DNA of 64,000 bases from Martinezella miluonensis (GCF_900094545.1 NZ_FMAH01000006.1:1-64000), one strand, 5' to 3'. Shown: positions 41,851-52,928, numbered from the stretch's first letter. The notes: generated by a model from the sequence alone, not told the origin. Made by a program: numbers and translations.

Positions 41851-44811
41851 TCAGTTTCCAACCGTTGCCTGGAAGATTTTCCGCACCGCCTTCGACAGCC
41901 GCTTCAGCTCCGCCTCCAACGTGCGGATATCCGGGCAATCGCCGGCGCGGCAGACCAATTCGATCAAGCCGGAAGGGGTATTTTTCGGATCGAACGTACC
42001 GTCGATGCAAAGGCGAATAAGCTGCGACACTTCCGTGTAGAGTTGCAGAGCCTCCAGGCAGACATCCAGGTCATTGCGATCCATCAGGCTGCTGCCAAGC
42101 AATTTCAACGCTTCGGCCGTGCTGAGACCATTAGCGTCGATGCCGACGCCGCGTGCCGGCGCGATCAGCCGCAGATATTGCGCGATGAATTCGATATCGA
42201 TCAGCCCTCCGGGGATCAACTTCAAATCCCAAATGCTCTCCGGCGGCTTTTCCTGTTCGATCAGGTCGCGCATCTCACGAACATCCCTGGCAATCTTGGC
42301 GACATCCCTCGTCGAGGAAAGAATCTCGCCAATGATGCATTCTGCATCCAGCAAAAATTCCTCGTCACCGCAGATCAGGCGGGCGCGCGAAAGCGCCATA
42401 TGCTCCCAGGTCCAGGCTTCCTCGCGCTGATACTTCTCGAACGAGTTGATGCGCGTGGCGACCGGGCCCTTGTTGCCGGACGGACGCAGACGCATGTCGA
42501 CGTCGTAGAGTACTCCCTCGGCCGTAGGGGCCGAAAGGGCCGCGATCAGGCGCTGTGTAATGCGCGTGAAATACCGCGTTGCATCCAGCGGCTTCGGGCC
42601 GGAGGATTCGCCTGCCGTATCATCGTAATCATAGAGCAGGATGATATCGATGTCGGAACCGGCCGATAGCTCGAAACTGCCGAGTTTGCCCATGCCGACG
42701 ACGGCAACGCGGCCGCCGGGATACTCGCCATGCGCCGCCTGGATTTCCTTCATCACCGCATCCAGCGCTGCCTCGACGATCAGATCGGCAAGATAGGTAA
42801 AGGCACGGGCCGCCATAATCCCGCCGATCGCGCCCGTCAGCAGGCGAATACCGATCAGGAAGCGCTGTTCGGATGCGAAGATGCGCAGCAGGTCGAGTGT
42901 CTCTTCATAGTGTCTTGCCGGGGCAAGGAAGCTCTTAAGACGTTCGGCCAGATAATCGCGCGTCGGTAGCTCGGCCATGAGGCTTGGATCCAGCATGCCG
43001 TCAAAGACATGCGGCTTGGCGGCAATGATCTCGGCAAGCCGCGGCGCCGAAGACATGATGTTGACGATGAGAGAAAGCAGCGCAGGGTTCGTGCCGAGCA
43101 GCGAGAAGAGCTGAATGCCCGCCGGCAGGCCGGAAATGAAGCTGTCGAAGCGCAATAACGCCTTGTCGGCACGCTTGCTCTCGCCGAAGACCCGCAGCAG
43201 CTCGGGCGTCAGCTCCGTCAGCCGCTCGCGTGCCTCTACCGATTGCGTCGCGCGATACCGCCCGTAGTGCCAGGTGCGGATCACATTGGCGATGGCCGAC
43301 GGCCTTTCGAAACCGAGGCGGCGTAGCGTCTCCAGCGTGTCTGGATCGTCACCCTGGCCGGTGAAAACCAGGTTGCCCGTTTCGGACGACAGTTTCGTTT
43401 CCTGCTCGAACAGGCGCGCGTAACGGCGCTCGACCGTCTTCAAGGTCGAGACAAGGGCCTCGGAGAAGGCCTGTGCATCGGGGAAGCCCATCATGAAGGC
43501 GATGCGCCGCAGCTCTGCATCGGTTTCCGGCAGCAGATGCGTCTGCTCGTCGCGCACCATCTGGATGCGATGCTCGATATCGCGAAGGAACCAGTAGGCG
43601 GTAGCCAGTTCGTCGCGCGTTTCCGCATCGATCCATTTTGCGTCGGTCAGTTCGGCCAGCGTCTCCTCGGTCGCGCGGCTACGCAGCGCCGGCATGCGGC
43701 CGCCGGCGATCAGCTGCTGTGTCTGCACGAAGAACTCGATTTCGCGAATGCCGCCACGGCCCAGCTTGACATTGTGACCCTTGACCGCGATCGCGCCGTG
43801 ACCTTTATGCGCGTGGATCTGCCGCTTGATGGAATGAATGTCCGCGATGGCGGCGTAGTCGAGATATTTGCGGAAGACGAAGGGCACGAGATCGCGGACG
43901 AAAGCCTGCCCTGCCGCAATGTCTCCCCCCACCGGCCGCGCCTTGATGAAGGCGGCGCGTTCCCAATTCTGGCCCCTGCCCTCGTAATAGTTCATCGCCG
44001 CATCGACTGGAATGGCCAGAGGCGTCGAACCGGGATCGGGGCGCAGACGCAGGTCCGTGCGGAACACGTAGCCATCCGCCGTGCGCTCCTGCAGGATACG
44101 CACCAGCCGGCGCATCAGCCGGGGGAAGATGTCGATAGCGTCTTCGGGATTGGGAACGATGCCCGCCGTTTCATCAAAGAAAACGACGACGTCGATATCC
44201 GACGAGTAGTTCAGCTCCTCGGCGCCGAGCTTGCCCATGCCGAGCACGATCAAGCCGGATTTCAGGCTCGGGGTGACGGGATCGGGAAGCGAGATCTTGC
44301 CGGCTTCATGGGAGGACAGCAGCAGATGGTCGATTGCGGCCGATATCGATGCTTCCGCCAGCGCACTCAGCCAGCGGGTGGTCTTCCTTCCATCATAGAT
44401 ACGGGCGAGGTCGGCGAGCGCAATCAGAAAGGCGGCCCGGCGTTTGGCGACGCGCAAGCGGGTCATCACCTCGCCTTCCGAAGGCGACGGTCCGCCGCTC
44501 TCTGCCGGAAGCCAGGTATGACGAGCCTGTTGGACCAGGGCTTCGACCTGCGGCGATAACGGCTTCTCGATGGCGGCAACCAGCAGGGCGGGTTCGAGAT
44601 TGGCGGTTTCGCGGAGATGCGGCGACAAAGCGAGTGCTGCGACGACAAAATCCCGCAGCGCGCTGTCGCCAGCCAGCAAGGCGGCAATGGCCGGTTCCGC
44701 TGCGGCGATCTGCTTGAGGTCGGCGAGCGCGAATTTCATCTCTGTCTGGTTTAGCGGCCGCAGCCGCCCAGGCGGGACATCCCGCAACATATCGCCTTGC
44801 GTCGTCGTCAT
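41851..44811 (-). CDS. glnE: bifunctional glutamine synthetase adenylyltransferase/adenylyl-removing enzyme
   Basis: This 986-residue GlnE controls glutamine synthetase by adding AMP to, or removing it from, a tyrosine under the direction of PII. It has two nucleotidyltransferase domains: the N-terminal one with GKLGAEELNYSSDIDVVVFFD-type residues, and the C-terminal one with ELSAGSDIDIILLYDYDD. These correspond to the deadenylylating and adenylylating halves, joined by helical regions. It converges tail-to-tail on the kinase gene, with adjacent stop codons. Confidence 0.95.
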   Translation of the reverse strand: MTTTQGDMLRDVPPGRLRPLNQTEMKFALADLKQIAAAEPAIAALLAGDSALRDFVVAALALSPHLRETANLEPALLVAAIEKPLSPQVEALVQQARHTWLPAESGGPSPSEGEVMTRLRVAKRRAAFLIALADLARIYDGRKTTRWLSALAEASISAAIDHLLLSSHEAGKISLPDPVTPSLKSGLIVLGMGKLGAEELNYSSDIDVVVFFDETAGIVPNPEDAIDIFPRLMRRLVRILQERTADGYVFRTDLRLRPDPGSTPLAIPVDAAMNYYEGRGQNWERAAFIKARPVGGDIAAGQAFVRDLVPFVFRKYLDYAAIADIHSIKRQIHAHKGHGAIAVKGHNVKLGRGGIREIEFFVQTQQLIAGGRMPALRSRATEETLAELTDAKWIDAETRDELATAYWFLRDIEHRIQMVRDEQTHLLPETDAELRRIAFMMGFPDAQAFSEALVSTLKTVERRYARLFEQETKLSSETGNLVFTGQGDDPDTLETLRRLGFERPSAIANVIRTWHYGRYRATQSVEARERLTELTPELLRVFGESKRADKALLRFDSFISGLPAGIQLFSLLGTNPALLSLIVNIMSSAPRLAEIIAAKPHVFDGMLDPSLMAELPTRDYLAERLKSFLAPARHYEETLDLLRIFASEQRFLIGIRLLTGAIGGIMAARAFTYLADLIVEAALDAVMKEIQAAHGEYPGGRVAVVGMGKLGSFELSAGSDIDIILLYDYDDTAGESSGPKPLDATRYFTRITQRLIAALSAPTAEGVLYDVDMRLRPSGNKGPVATRINSFEKYQREEAWTWEHMALSRARLICGDEEFLLDAECIIGEILSSTRDVAKIARDVREMRDLIEQEKPPESIWDLKLIPGGLIDIEFIAQYLRLIAPARGVGIDANGLSTAEALKLLGSSLMDRNDLDVCLEALQLYTEVSQLIRLCIDGTFDPKNTPSGLIELVCRAGDCPDIRTLEAELKRLSKAVRKIFQATVGN

Positions 44812-44851
44812 GCAGCGCTCCCCAAGAGCAATCGGATAATGCAGGATTAAC

Positions 44852-46267
44852 CTATTGTTTCTGCATGGGGAAGATCATCGTTACGGTTAGGCCTTTGGCA
44901 TTAGCGCTATCGGGATCGGTATCCGAAAGCTCCAGCCGGCCGCCGTGCAGCTCCATGACCGCCTCCACCAGCGCGAGGCCAAGCCCTGTTCCCGGCTTCG
45001 AACGGCTCTCGTCCAGGCGGAAAAAGCGCTTAACGACATCGGCCCGCTGCTGGGCGGGGATGCCGGGGCCGTGATCCGCAACAGCAAGCATCACGGCATC
45101 CTGCGTGTGCGACAACTTCAGCGTCACCGTCGGCTCGCCCTGGCAGCCTGCCGCATATTTGAGGGCGTTGTCGATGAGGTTGAAAAGCGCCTGGCCGATC
45201 AGTTCGCGATTGCCCTGCACCTCGACAGCGGGCTCGATTTTGGCCATCAGCGCCAGCCCGGATTCCTCGGCCACAGGCTCATAGAGCTCGGACGTATCGG
45301 CGACGATGGTGGAGAGATCGACAGCGGTCATTTCTGCGGCCACCGAGCCCGCCTCGACGCGCGAGATCATCAGCAGCGCATTGAACGTGCGGATCAGCTG
45401 ATCGGATTCGCCGATGATGCCCTCCAGCGCGACACGGCGGCCATCGCTATCGGCATTGTCGAGCGCATCGGCGGCCTTGTTGCGCAGGCGCGTCAGCGGT
45501 GTCTTCAGGTCGTGCGCGATATTGTCGGAGACCTGCCGCAGACCCTCGTTCAGCTTCTCGATGCGCCCCAGCATGGCATTCAGCGATGCCGACATACGGT
45601 CGAACTCATCGCCGGAGCCGCCGACGGGCAGACGCTGCGAGAGGTCGCCCGCCATGATCTTGCGGCTGGCGTCCGTCATCCGGTCGATGCGCTTCAGAGC
45701 ATTGCGGCCGATACCGAACCAGATGACCAGAGCGCCGAGGCCCATAATCGCCAGCGCCAGCATCAGCGCCTGCCGCACCAGCACGCGGAAACGCTCCGGC
45801 TCGCCAAGGTCGCGGCCGACCAGGATACGCAGGCCGTTGTCGAGCATGAAGATGTTGGCGATCGCCAGATGGCGTCGCTCCGGATCGTTGGAAGCGTCCG
45901 TGTAGCGCTCGTAGATGAAGGGCAGTTCCGTCCAGCCGGCCTGGCCGAGCACGCCGGGCTGCACGGAAGCGACGTTGCCGGCGAGAATATCGCCGGAAGG
46001 ACCAGCAATGATATAGAGATTGGCACCCGGCTGGCGGGCGCGGCGCTCCATCGTGCGCAGAAGCAGGTTCAGCCCACCGATATCATAGGCGCGCTTGACC
46101 TGATTGACTTCCTGCTGAACGGCATCGCGGATCTGCCCCGACAGCAGCCGCTCGGACATGGCCGTGACATAGAAGACAAGTGTCGCGGCGCAGAGCGAAA
46201 AAAGAAGGATGTAGAGAGCGGAAAGGCGGACTGCGGTGGACTTGAAGAGGACGCGGAAGCGGCTCAT
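44852..46267 (-). CDS. sensor histidine kinase paired with OmpR-type regulator
   Basis: This 471-residue kinase has two membrane helices (residues about 13-36 and 162-185) flanking a periplasmic domain of about 125 residues. A HAMP segment, a HisKA dimerisation domain (DNIAHDLKTPLTRLRN) and a catalytic ATPase domain (NLIDNALKYA and DHGPGIP) follow. The start overlaps the response regulator stop by four bases, so the pair is one operon. With degP just upstream on the same strand, an envelope stress role is plausible but inferred. Confidence 0.88.
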   Translation of the reverse strand: MSRFRVLFKSTAVRLSALYILLFSLCAATLVFYVTAMSERLLSGQIRDAVQQEVNQVKRAYDIGGLNLLLRTMERRARQPGANLYIIAGPSGDILAGNVASVQPGVLGQAGWTELPFIYERYTDASNDPERRHLAIANIFMLDNGLRILVGRDLGEPERFRVLVRQALMLALAIMGLGALVIWFGIGRNALKRIDRMTDASRKIMAGDLSQRLPVGGSGDEFDRMSASLNAMLGRIEKLNEGLRQVSDNIAHDLKTPLTRLRNKAADALDNADSDGRRVALEGIIGESDQLIRTFNALLMISRVEAGSVAAEMTAVDLSTIVADTSELYEPVAEESGLALMAKIEPAVEVQGNRELIGQALFNLIDNALKYAAGCQGEPTVTLKLSHTQDAVMLAVADHGPGIPAQQRADVVKRFFRLDESRSKPGTGLGLALVEAVMELHGGRLELSDTDPDSANAKGLTVTMIFPMQKQ

Positions 46268-46941
46268 CCCTCATCCTTGATCATGTAGCCGGCGCCGCGG
46301 ATCGTCTTCAACAATGGCTGGCTGAAATCCTTCTCGATCTTGGAACGCAGCCGCGAGACATGGACGTCGATGACGTTGGTCTGCGGATCGAAATGATAGT
46401 CCCAGACATTCTCGAGAAGCATGGTGCGGGTGACGACCTGGCCGGCATTCTTCATCAGATATTCCAGGAGGCGGAATTCGCGCGGCTGCAGCGGGATTTC
46501 CTTGCCGCCGCGGCGAACCTCGTGCGACAGCCGGTCGAGCTCGAGATCGCCGACGCGATAAAGCACGTCCTGCTCCGGGGCTCCCTTGCGGCGGCCAAGC
46601 ACTTCCACACGCGCGAGCAGCTCGCTGAAAGCATAGGGTTTTGGCAGATAGTCGTCGCCGCCGGCGCGCAGACCCGTGACGCGATCATCGACCTGGCCGA
46701 GCGCGGAGAGGATGAGGACCGGGGTATGCACACCCTTGCGGCGCAATTCGCTGATGACGGACAGGCCATCGCGGCGCGGCAACATGCGATCGATGATGGC
46801 GACATCGTAGGTATTCTCGGTGGCCATGAAGAGGCCGCTCTCGCCGTCGCTTGCGTGATCGGCAACAATGCCGGCCTCGCGAAATGCCTTGGTGAGGTAA
46901 GCCGCCGCCTCGAGATCGTCTTCGATGATCAGAATCTTCAT
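46264..46941 (-). CDS. OmpR/PhoB-type response regulator
   Basis: This 225-residue regulator has a receiver domain (MKILIIEDDLEAAAYL, phosphoacceptor aspartate in DVAIIDRMLPRRDG, conserved lysine in YLPKPYAF) and a C-terminal winged-helix domain (LQPREFRLLEYLMKNAGQVVT). I chose the ATG at 46941, where the receiver fold begins; the longer frame to 47022 adds a non-conserved extension. It is translated together with the downstream kinase. The degP terminator at 47067 separates it from degP. Confidence 0.9.
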   Translation of the reverse strand: MKILIIEDDLEAAAYLTKAFREAGIVADHASDGESGLFMATENTYDVAIIDRMLPRRDGLSVISELRRKGVHTPVLILSALGQVDDRVTGLRAGGDDYLPKPYAFSELLARVEVLGRRKGAPEQDVLYRVGDLELDRLSHEVRRGGKEIPLQPREFRLLEYLMKNAGQVVTRTMLLENVWDYHFDPQTNVIDVHVSRLRSKIEKDFSQPLLKTIRGAGYMIKDEG

Positions 46942-47066
46942 ATGGGCGACATTACCTGCCGAGGGCGCCTCGGCACAACCGGAATCGGAAGAGTTTACGG
47001 CATGTTGGCCAGCGGTTGTCATCTTTCACCTGCCTCGGAGCCAGTCATCGTTGACGTCGTTTAAAG

Positions 47067-47101
47067 GGGAAGCCGCGCAAGCCGTGCCTGCGCGGCTTCC
47101 C
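47067..47101 (-). terminator. terminator after degP
   Basis: A perfect 13-bp stem (GGGAAGCCGCGCA at 47067-47079, TGCGCGGCTTCCC at 47089-47101) lies 25 bases past the degP stop codon on the minus strand. It is followed by CTTTAAA on that strand. The stem is very stable, though the T run is short. Confidence 0.75.
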
Positions 47102-47125
47102 ATTGCATTCTAAAGGTTGAGAGGA

Positions 47126-48682
47126 TCAGCCGGCATTGATCGGCAGGGCAACGAAGCGGCTGCCGTCGCCGGACTGGATCTGGAAAAGGGCACGTGTGCG
47201 GCCGTCCTTCTTCGCCTGATCGAGAACCTTGACGATGTCCTTGGCGCTCGAAACCTGCTGATTGTTGACCGAGGTGATCTTCTCGCCTTCCTTCACGCCC
47301 TTGTCGGCGGCATCCGAGTCGGGATCGACGGCAGTGATCGCAACGCCCTTGCCATCGTCGGACGGACCGACGGTGAGGCCAAGATCAGCCAGAGCCTTTT
47401 CGGAGGATGGCTGCGACGGGCTCGGCTGCGAGTTGTCGTCAGCCGGAGACTGGCTCTGATCGACCGGCAAAGTGCCAAGCTCGACCGTGACCGACTGAGA
47501 CTTACCGTCGCGCCACAGGGAAACCTCGACCTTGGAGCCCGGCTGCATGGCGCCGATGCGACGAGCCAAGTCACGCGGATCCTTGACCGGTTCGCCGTTG
47601 ACCGCCGTCACGACGTCGCCGTTCTTGATGCCGGCCTTCTGACCAGGCGAGCCGTCCTGCGGAGAGACGACCAGCGCGCCGCTGGCTTCGGAAAGGCCGA
47701 GAGATTCGGCGATATCCTTGCTGACGGGCTGGATCTGAACGCCGAGCCAACCGCGCGAAACCGTGCCGGTCTTGATCAGATCGGTAACGACATCCTTGGC
47801 GGTGGTCGCCGGAATTGCGAAGGCGATGCCGACGCTGCCGCCCGACTGCGAGAAGATGGCGGTGTTGATGCCGACCACCTGGCCGTTGAGATTGAAGGTC
47901 GGGCCACCGGAGTTGCCCTTGTTCACCGGCGCATCGATCTGGATGTAATCGTCATAGGGACCGGAATGGATATCGCGACCACGGGCCGAGACGATACCTG
48001 CGGTAACAGTACCGCCGAGGCCGAACGGGTTGCCGACGGCAACGACCCAATCGCCGACGCGGACCTTGGCGTCATCGGCCCAGCCGACATAGGTGAACTT
48101 CTTGCCCTTGGGATCGACCTTCAGCACCGCGAGGTCGGTACGCGAATCCTTGCCGACGAGCTTGGCGTCAAGCTCGGTGCCATCGTTGAGAACAACGACG
48201 AAGGCTGCACCATCGGAAACGACGTGATTGTTGGTGACGATATAGCCGTCTTCCGACACGAAGAAGCCGGACCCTTGGGCGACCGGCCGCAGGCGGCCCT
48301 TGCCGTCTTCGGAATTCTTCTGCTGGTTCTGGCCCTTCTGCTGGCCGCGGCCCTGCTGCTGCTCGAACTGGCGGAAGAACTTCTTCAGCGGATGATCGTC
48401 GGGAAGATCGTCGAAGCCGCGACCGAGACCGAAGGAATCGTCCTCCTCAGCTGCCGAGTTGATCCGGGATTCCACGCGAACCGAGACCACGGCCGGCGAT
48501 ACGGCGTCCACCACATTGGCGAAGCTCGGAACCTGCGGGGCCTGGACATTGACGGCATCGGCATACGAGCGGCTGACTTCGGCGGGAACACCCGCGGCCA
48601 GAGCAGCAACAGCGAGGCCGGCGACGACAGAAGCCTTCATTGCGGTGCTGCGGGACAAGGTGTCCTTGATATTCCTGAACAT
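47126..48682 (-). CDS. degP: periplasmic serine protease DegP/Do-like
   Basis: This 518-residue Do-family protease/chaperone has an N-terminal signal sequence (residues about 14-32). The trypsin-like catalytic triad is H153 (TNNHVV), D183 (RTDLAVLKV) and S258 (NKGNSGGP). Two PDZ domains follow (about 285-375 and 415-510). A Gln-rich insertion (residues 107-124) lies between the LA-type loop and the protease core. The ATG at 48682 follows AAGGTAAC; the longer frame upstream is non-coding. It degrades or refolds misfolded envelope proteins. Confidence 0.93.
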   Translation of the reverse strand: MFRNIKDTLSRSTAMKASVVAGLAVAALAAGVPAEVSRSYADAVNVQAPQVPSFANVVDAVSPAVVSVRVESRINSAAEEDDSFGLGRGFDDLPDDHPLKKFFRQFEQQQGRGQQKGQNQQKNSEDGKGRLRPVAQGSGFFVSEDGYIVTNNHVVSDGAAFVVVLNDGTELDAKLVGKDSRTDLAVLKVDPKGKKFTYVGWADDAKVRVGDWVVAVGNPFGLGGTVTAGIVSARGRDIHSGPYDDYIQIDAPVNKGNSGGPTFNLNGQVVGINTAIFSQSGGSVGIAFAIPATTAKDVVTDLIKTGTVSRGWLGVQIQPVSKDIAESLGLSEASGALVVSPQDGSPGQKAGIKNGDVVTAVNGEPVKDPRDLARRIGAMQPGSKVEVSLWRDGKSQSVTVELGTLPVDQSQSPADDNSQPSPSQPSSEKALADLGLTVGPSDDGKGVAITAVDPDSDAADKGVKEGEKITSVNNQQVSSAKDIVKVLDQAKKDGRTRALFQIQSGDGSRFVALPINAG

Positions 48683-48851
48683 ATGCGAGTTACCTTCTAT
48701 TCTCTCGTCAGATTTCAGCCGGCGGAGACCGGCAATGACTTGTGGTGGTAAAGATATAGGACACGGGACCTTACAGCGAACTGTCCGCCCCATGAAAAAT
48801 TCGTAATGTAGGGAAATGATGGCAATGACGTGAAGGAAGATGACGTCAGCG

Positions 48852-49358
48852 TCACTTTCCCAGGATCTCATTCAATTGTGCCTCTTCCTCGGCACTTAGA
48901 GGCTTGCCGGTGGGCTTGCCGGCACGGCGGCGAGCATAAGCGGCAAGGGCAAATCCACCGACGATAAAGAGCGCGATCGGCGCGCCCCAGAGTATGAATG
49001 TCTTTTCGGTGAAGCGCGGCTTCAAGAGGACGAACTCGCCATAGCGGGAGACGATGTAATCAAGTACCTGCTGATCCGTGTCGCCATCCTTGAGGCGGTT
49101 GCGGACCAGCAGGCGCAGGTCACGCGCAAGGTCGGCATTGGAGTCGTCGATAGACTGGTTCTGGCAGACCATGCAGCGCAATTCGGCGGAGATCGTCCGC
49201 GCCCGCGCTTCCATGGCTGGATCGGGCAGGACTTCATCAGGATTGACGGCGAAGACCGACAGCGGCGTCAGGATGGCTGCAAGGCAGAGCCACAGCCGGG
49301 CAAGGCCAAGCAGGCGCCTTTCGCGCAAAAAGGGTAATATCCACCGAAACCTGCTCAT
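48852..49358 (-). CDS. ccmH: cytochrome c maturation protein CcmH (CycL)
   Basis: This 168-residue membrane-anchored thioredoxin-like protein reduces apocytochrome c before haem attachment. The redox motif [10 protein letters not shown] (C62 and C65) is clear. A signal segment lies at residues 20-37 and a C-terminal membrane helix at about 121-141. The ATG at 49358 overlaps the ccmF stop in ATGA. The same frame stays open upstream inside ccmF, but that part is not the real protein. It is the last gene of the ccmIEFH run. Confidence 0.92.
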   Translation of the reverse strand: MSRFRWILPFLRERRLLGLARLWLCLAAILTPLSVFAVNPDEVLPDPAMEARARTISAELRCMVCQNQSIDDSNADLARDLRLLVRNRLKDGDTDQQVLDYIVSRYGEFVLLKPRFTEKTFILWGAPIALFIVGGFALAAYARRRAGKPTGKPLSAEEEAQLNEILGK

Positions 49359-51343
49359 TCCGCCGGCTCCATTGCAGGGCGAGCCGGCTTCGTCTTCCGG
49401 CTTGGTGCACCGACGCGCAGGCGCCGATCGCTGAGCGACACGAAGCCGCCGATTGCCATGACGAGAGCGCCCATCCAGATGCAGAGAATGAACGGCTTCC
49501 ACCAGATGCGCACGACCATGCCGCCATCCTTGCCGGCGTCGCCGATCGACACGTAAAGCTGGTTCGGCCCGAGCGTCAGGATGCCGGATTCGGTGGTTGC
49601 CGTGCGGCTTGCCGTGAACACGCGCTTGGACGACGACATTTCGGCAAAGGCGACGCCGCCGCGGCTTACCGTGAAGCGGGCGCGATCTTCGGTGAAGTTC
49701 GGGCCGACACCCGACGCCATGCCTTCGAAGCGCAGGCTGTAGCCACCGAGTTCGGCTGTCTCGCCCGGCTTCATGCTGGTGATGTTTTCTGTCTCGAAGG
49801 TCGTCACGGCGACGATGCCAAGTACGGTAATGCCGAGGCCGGCATGGGCAAGCGCCGTCCCAAAGGCGGAGCGCGGCAACCCGCGCAGCCGGCGCCAGGC
49901 GATACCAGCCGCAACCTTGCGAACGCCGGCGCGATACCAGAGATCGGCGAGCGCGCCGAAGATCAGGAAGAAGCCGGCGGCAAGACCGAGAATGGCCATC
50001 ACCGGACCGCCATGCTTGAGATAGAACAGGACAAGCCCGGCGAGGAAAGCAAGACCGGCAACGACGAATAGCCGCTGCAGCGCGCCGAGCAGATCGCCGC
50101 GCTTCCACGCAAGCAGCGGGCCGAACGGCACGGCGACGAGGATCGGCGTCATCAGCAGCCCGAACGTCATGTTGAAGAAGGGCGGTCCGACGGAAATCTT
50201 GTCGCCGGTCAAGGTTTCCAGCGCCAGCGGATAGAGCGTGCCGGTCAGCACCGTGCCGCAGGCAACCGTCAGGATCAGGTTGTTCAGCACCAGCGATCCC
50301 TCACGCGAGATCGGCGCAAACAATCCGCCTGCGGCAAGCTTCGGTGCACGCAGGGCAAAGAGCGAGAGCGCTCCGCCGATGAAGATCAGAAGAATACAGA
50401 GGATGAAAATGCCGCGCGTCGGATCGCTGGCGAAGGAATGCACGGAGGTCAGCACGCCGGAGCGGACAAGGAAGGTGCCGAGCAGCGAGAGCGAGAAGGT
50501 CAGGATCGCCAGCAGCACCGTCCAGATCTTCAGGGCGTCGCGCTTTTCCATGACCAATGCGGAGTGCAACAGCGCCGTGCCGGCGAGCCAGGGCATGAAG
50601 GAGGCGTTTTCCACCGGATCCCAGAACCACCAGCCGCCCCAGCCGAGTTCGTAGTAGGCCCAGTAGGAACCCATGGCGATGCCGAGCGTCAGGAAGCTCC
50701 AGGCGGCCAAGGTCCAGGGTCGTACCCAGCGCGCCCAGGCGGCATCGATGCGGCCTTCCAGAAGCGCCGCAACGGCAAAGGAAAAGCAGACGGAGAAGCC
50801 GACATAGCCAAGATAGAGCAAGGGCGGATGGATTGCGAGACCGATATCCTGCAGGACGGGATTGAGATCCTTGCCCTCGGCCGGCGCCGGGTCGAGCCGG
50901 ATGAATGGATTGGATGTCAGCAGAATGAAGACCAGAAAGGCCGAGGAGATCCACGACTGCACGGCCAGAACATTGGCACGCAGCACATCAGGCAGATTGC
51001 GCCCGAACAGCGCGACGAGGGCACTGAACAGCACAAGGATCAACAGCCAGAGCATCATCGATCCCTCGTGATTGCCCCATACGCCGGAAATCTTGAAGAT
51101 CAGCGGCATCAGCGAATGGGAATTGGCCCAGACGTTGAGGACGGAGAAATCGGAGGCAACATAGGCGTAGGTCAACACGCCGAAGGAAAAGGCGACGAGC
51201 ACAAAAGCGACGACCGAACCAACCGGCGCGATATCCATCATCGACACATCGCCGCGGCGCGCGCCGATTACGGGAAGGATGGAAACGATGAGCGCGGTCG
51301 CCAGCGCCAGTACCAGGGCGTAATGTCCAAGCTCGATAATCAT
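49355..51343 (-). CDS. ccmF: cytochrome c haem lyase subunit CcmF (CycK)
   Basis: This 662-residue inner-membrane protein has about fifteen helices. The haem-handling WWD motif is conserved ([17 protein letters not shown]), and histidine positions are typical of CcmF. With CcmH and CcmI it forms the complex that ligates haem to CXXCH motifs of c-type cytochromes in the periplasm. It overlaps ccmE and ccmH by four bases on either side, so translation is coupled throughout. Confidence 0.95.
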   Translation of the reverse strand: MIIELGHYALVLALATALIVSILPVIGARRGDVSMMDIAPVGSVVAFVLVAFSFGVLTYAYVASDFSVLNVWANSHSLMPLIFKISGVWGNHEGSMMLWLLILVLFSALVALFGRNLPDVLRANVLAVQSWISSAFLVFILLTSNPFIRLDPAPAEGKDLNPVLQDIGLAIHPPLLYLGYVGFSVCFSFAVAALLEGRIDAAWARWVRPWTLAAWSFLTLGIAMGSYWAYYELGWGGWWFWDPVENASFMPWLAGTALLHSALVMEKRDALKIWTVLLAILTFSLSLLGTFLVRSGVLTSVHSFASDPTRGIFILCILLIFIGGALSLFALRAPKLAAGGLFAPISREGSLVLNNLILTVACGTVLTGTLYPLALETLTGDKISVGPPFFNMTFGLLMTPILVAVPFGPLLAWKRGDLLGALQRLFVVAGLAFLAGLVLFYLKHGGPVMAILGLAAGFFLIFGALADLWYRAGVRKVAAGIAWRRLRGLPRSAFGTALAHAGLGITVLGIVAVTTFETENITSMKPGETAELGGYSLRFEGMASGVGPNFTEDRARFTVSRGGVAFAEMSSSKRVFTASRTATTESGILTLGPNQLYVSIGDAGKDGGMVVRIWWKPFILCIWMGALVMAIGGFVSLSDRRLRVGAPSRKTKPARPAMEPAE

Positions 51344-51789
51344 CGGGTCGCCTCTTCGCCCTTCCAGACGCCATCGGCCTTCAGCTTGTCGGCGACCTGT
51401 TTCGGCATGTAGCGTTCATCATGCTTGGCAAGAACGCTGTCCGCCACAAAGACATTGCTGCCCGGCTCGAATTTGCCTTCGGTCACGACACCCTGCCCTT
51501 CGCGAAAAAGATCCGGCAGAATGCCGTCATATTTCACCTTGATGGTATCGGTACCGTCGGTCACGGCGAACTGTACCTGCGTGCCCTGCCCGCGCACGAT
51601 CGATCCTTCGCCGACAAGCCCGCCAAGGCGGATCAGCGTCCCGGCGTTGACCGGCGTCTTGGCGAGATCGGCCGGCATATAGAAATAGGCGACCGACTGG
51701 CTGAAGGCGAACAGGACCAGCAGCACGGCAACGGCGATAAAACCCATACCGCCGGCGATCACGGCCAGGCGTTTCTGCTTGCGGGTCAT
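51340..51789 (-). CDS. ccmE: haem chaperone CcmE (CycJ)
   Basis: This 149-residue membrane-anchored periplasmic protein carries haem covalently to CcmF. One N-terminal helix (residues about 9-31) is followed by an OB-fold. The haem-attaching histidine H123 and tyrosine Y127 lie in the HDERY motif near the C-terminus. It overlaps ccmI and ccmF by four bases. Confidence 0.95.
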   Translation of the reverse strand: MTRKQKRLAVIAGGMGFIAVAVLLVLFAFSQSVAYFYMPADLAKTPVNAGTLIRLGGLVGEGSIVRGQGTQVQFAVTDGTDTIKVKYDGILPDLFREGQGVVTEGKFEPGSNVFVADSVLAKHDERYMPKQVADKLKADGVWKGEEATR

Positions 51790-52928
51790 TGCTGCTTCAC
51801 CTCCGTCGGCAGTCCCAATTCCTTTGCCAGCGCCAAAAGCTGCTGGCCCTTGCCTCCATCGGCCGGGAAAGCGGCAAGGCCTCGCTTCAAGGCATCTGCA
51901 GCGCGATCCCGATCGTTCAGCACGGCGTAGGAGCGGATCAGCCGCATCCAGCCCTCGAAATTCTTAGGGTCTTCCCTGAGCTTGGCATCGAGGCTCTCGA
52001 CCATGCCGCGGATCATCTGCTGGCGATCGCCGCTGCTGAGTGCATTGGCAGCCGCGACATCCTCCGCAGTCGGGTTGCCGGGTGCATTGGCATTCGCAGA
52101 TACCGTGGGCTGACCGCCATTCTTGACAATATGCTCATTGACGGCGGCAAGCCAGGGCGCATCCGGTGGCGATTGCTCGACCAAGGCTTCGAAGGCGGTT
52201 TTAGCATCCCCTGCCTTGCCTTCCTGCTCCAGCGCCAGCGCCAGATAGAAAAGCGTGCGGGGATTGGCGGAATCGAGCGCCAGTGACTGCTGCAAGACGC
52301 TGCGGGCTTCGGCAGTCACAATACCATTGGCCTTGACCACCAATACTTCGCCCAGGTCGCCGAGCCGCGTAGCACTCGGCCCCAGCAGACGGATGACATT
52401 GCGGTAGGCAAGCTCTGCGTCAGCGATACGATTGGTCTTGAAGTAGATCGGTGCCAGGACTTCCCAGCCCTTGGCGTCATCGGGATTCTTGGCCAGATGC
52501 TGCTCAATCTTGACGATGGAAATGGCGAGATCGTTGCCGGGCTTCTCCAGCCGCGCTTCCAGCGGCTGCGACGGCAGCCCCGGATCGCCTTTGGTGAGAT
52601 AAAGACAGAGGCCGACAGTGGGGAGAATGACGATGATGAAAGCCTGAGAGAGGCGATAGTTGCTGCGGTTGGGCGATTTTGCTTCGGTAGCCTCGCCTTT
52701 GGAAACGGCAATGAGCCGCCGTCCGATCTCCGCCCGGGCATAGCCTGCCTCCTCCGGCGAGATCAGCCCGGCGGCGAGATCACGATCCAGTTCGCGAAGC
52801 TGATCGCGATAGACCTCGGCCTCACCGGAACGACGGTCTGCGGCCTCCTTTGCACCACGCAGAAGAGGAAAGAGCAGCACAGCACCGACAACGGCCGTGA
52901 TAACGGCCACGAGAATCCAGAACAGCAT
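51786..52928 (-). CDS. ccmI: cytochrome c maturation protein CcmI (CycH)
   Basis: This 380-residue protein has two N-terminal membrane helices (residues about 2-20 and 91-110) separated by a cytoplasmic loop. A periplasmic TPR domain follows (repeats from about 145 to 370, e.g. [23 protein letters not shown]). In rhizobia CycH recruits apocytochrome to the CcmF/H lyase. It is the first gene of the unit; its promoter lies in the 90-bp gap before 53024. Confidence 0.92.
   Translation of the reverse strand: MLFWILVAVITAVVGAVLLFPLLRGAKEAADRRSGEAEVYRDQLRELDRDLAAGLISPEEAGYARAEIGRRLIAVSKGEATEAKSPNRSNYRLSQAFIIVILPTVGLCLYLTKGDPGLPSQPLEARLEKPGNDLAISIVKIEQHLAKNPDDAKGWEVLAPIYFKTNRIADAELAYRNVIRLLGPSATRLGDLGEVLVVKANGIVTAEARSVLQQSLALDSANPRTLFYLALALEQEGKAGDAKTAFEALVEQSPPDAPWLAAVNEHIVKNGGQPTVSANANAPGNPTAEDVAAANALSSGDRQQMIRGMVESLDAKLREDPKNFEGWMRLIRSYAVLNDRDRAADALKRGLAAFPADGGKGQQLLALAKELGLPTEVKQQ

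Noticed and set aside
47117..48751. Plus-strand open frame of 544 codons across degP
   Set aside because: It is antisense to the DegP catalytic triad and PDZ domains and has no domain evidence of its own.
49359..50108. In-frame upstream extension of the ccmH frame to 418 codons
   Set aside because: The extra part lies inside ccmF and is Arg/Ser-rich. The CcmH family starts with the signal segment at 49358.
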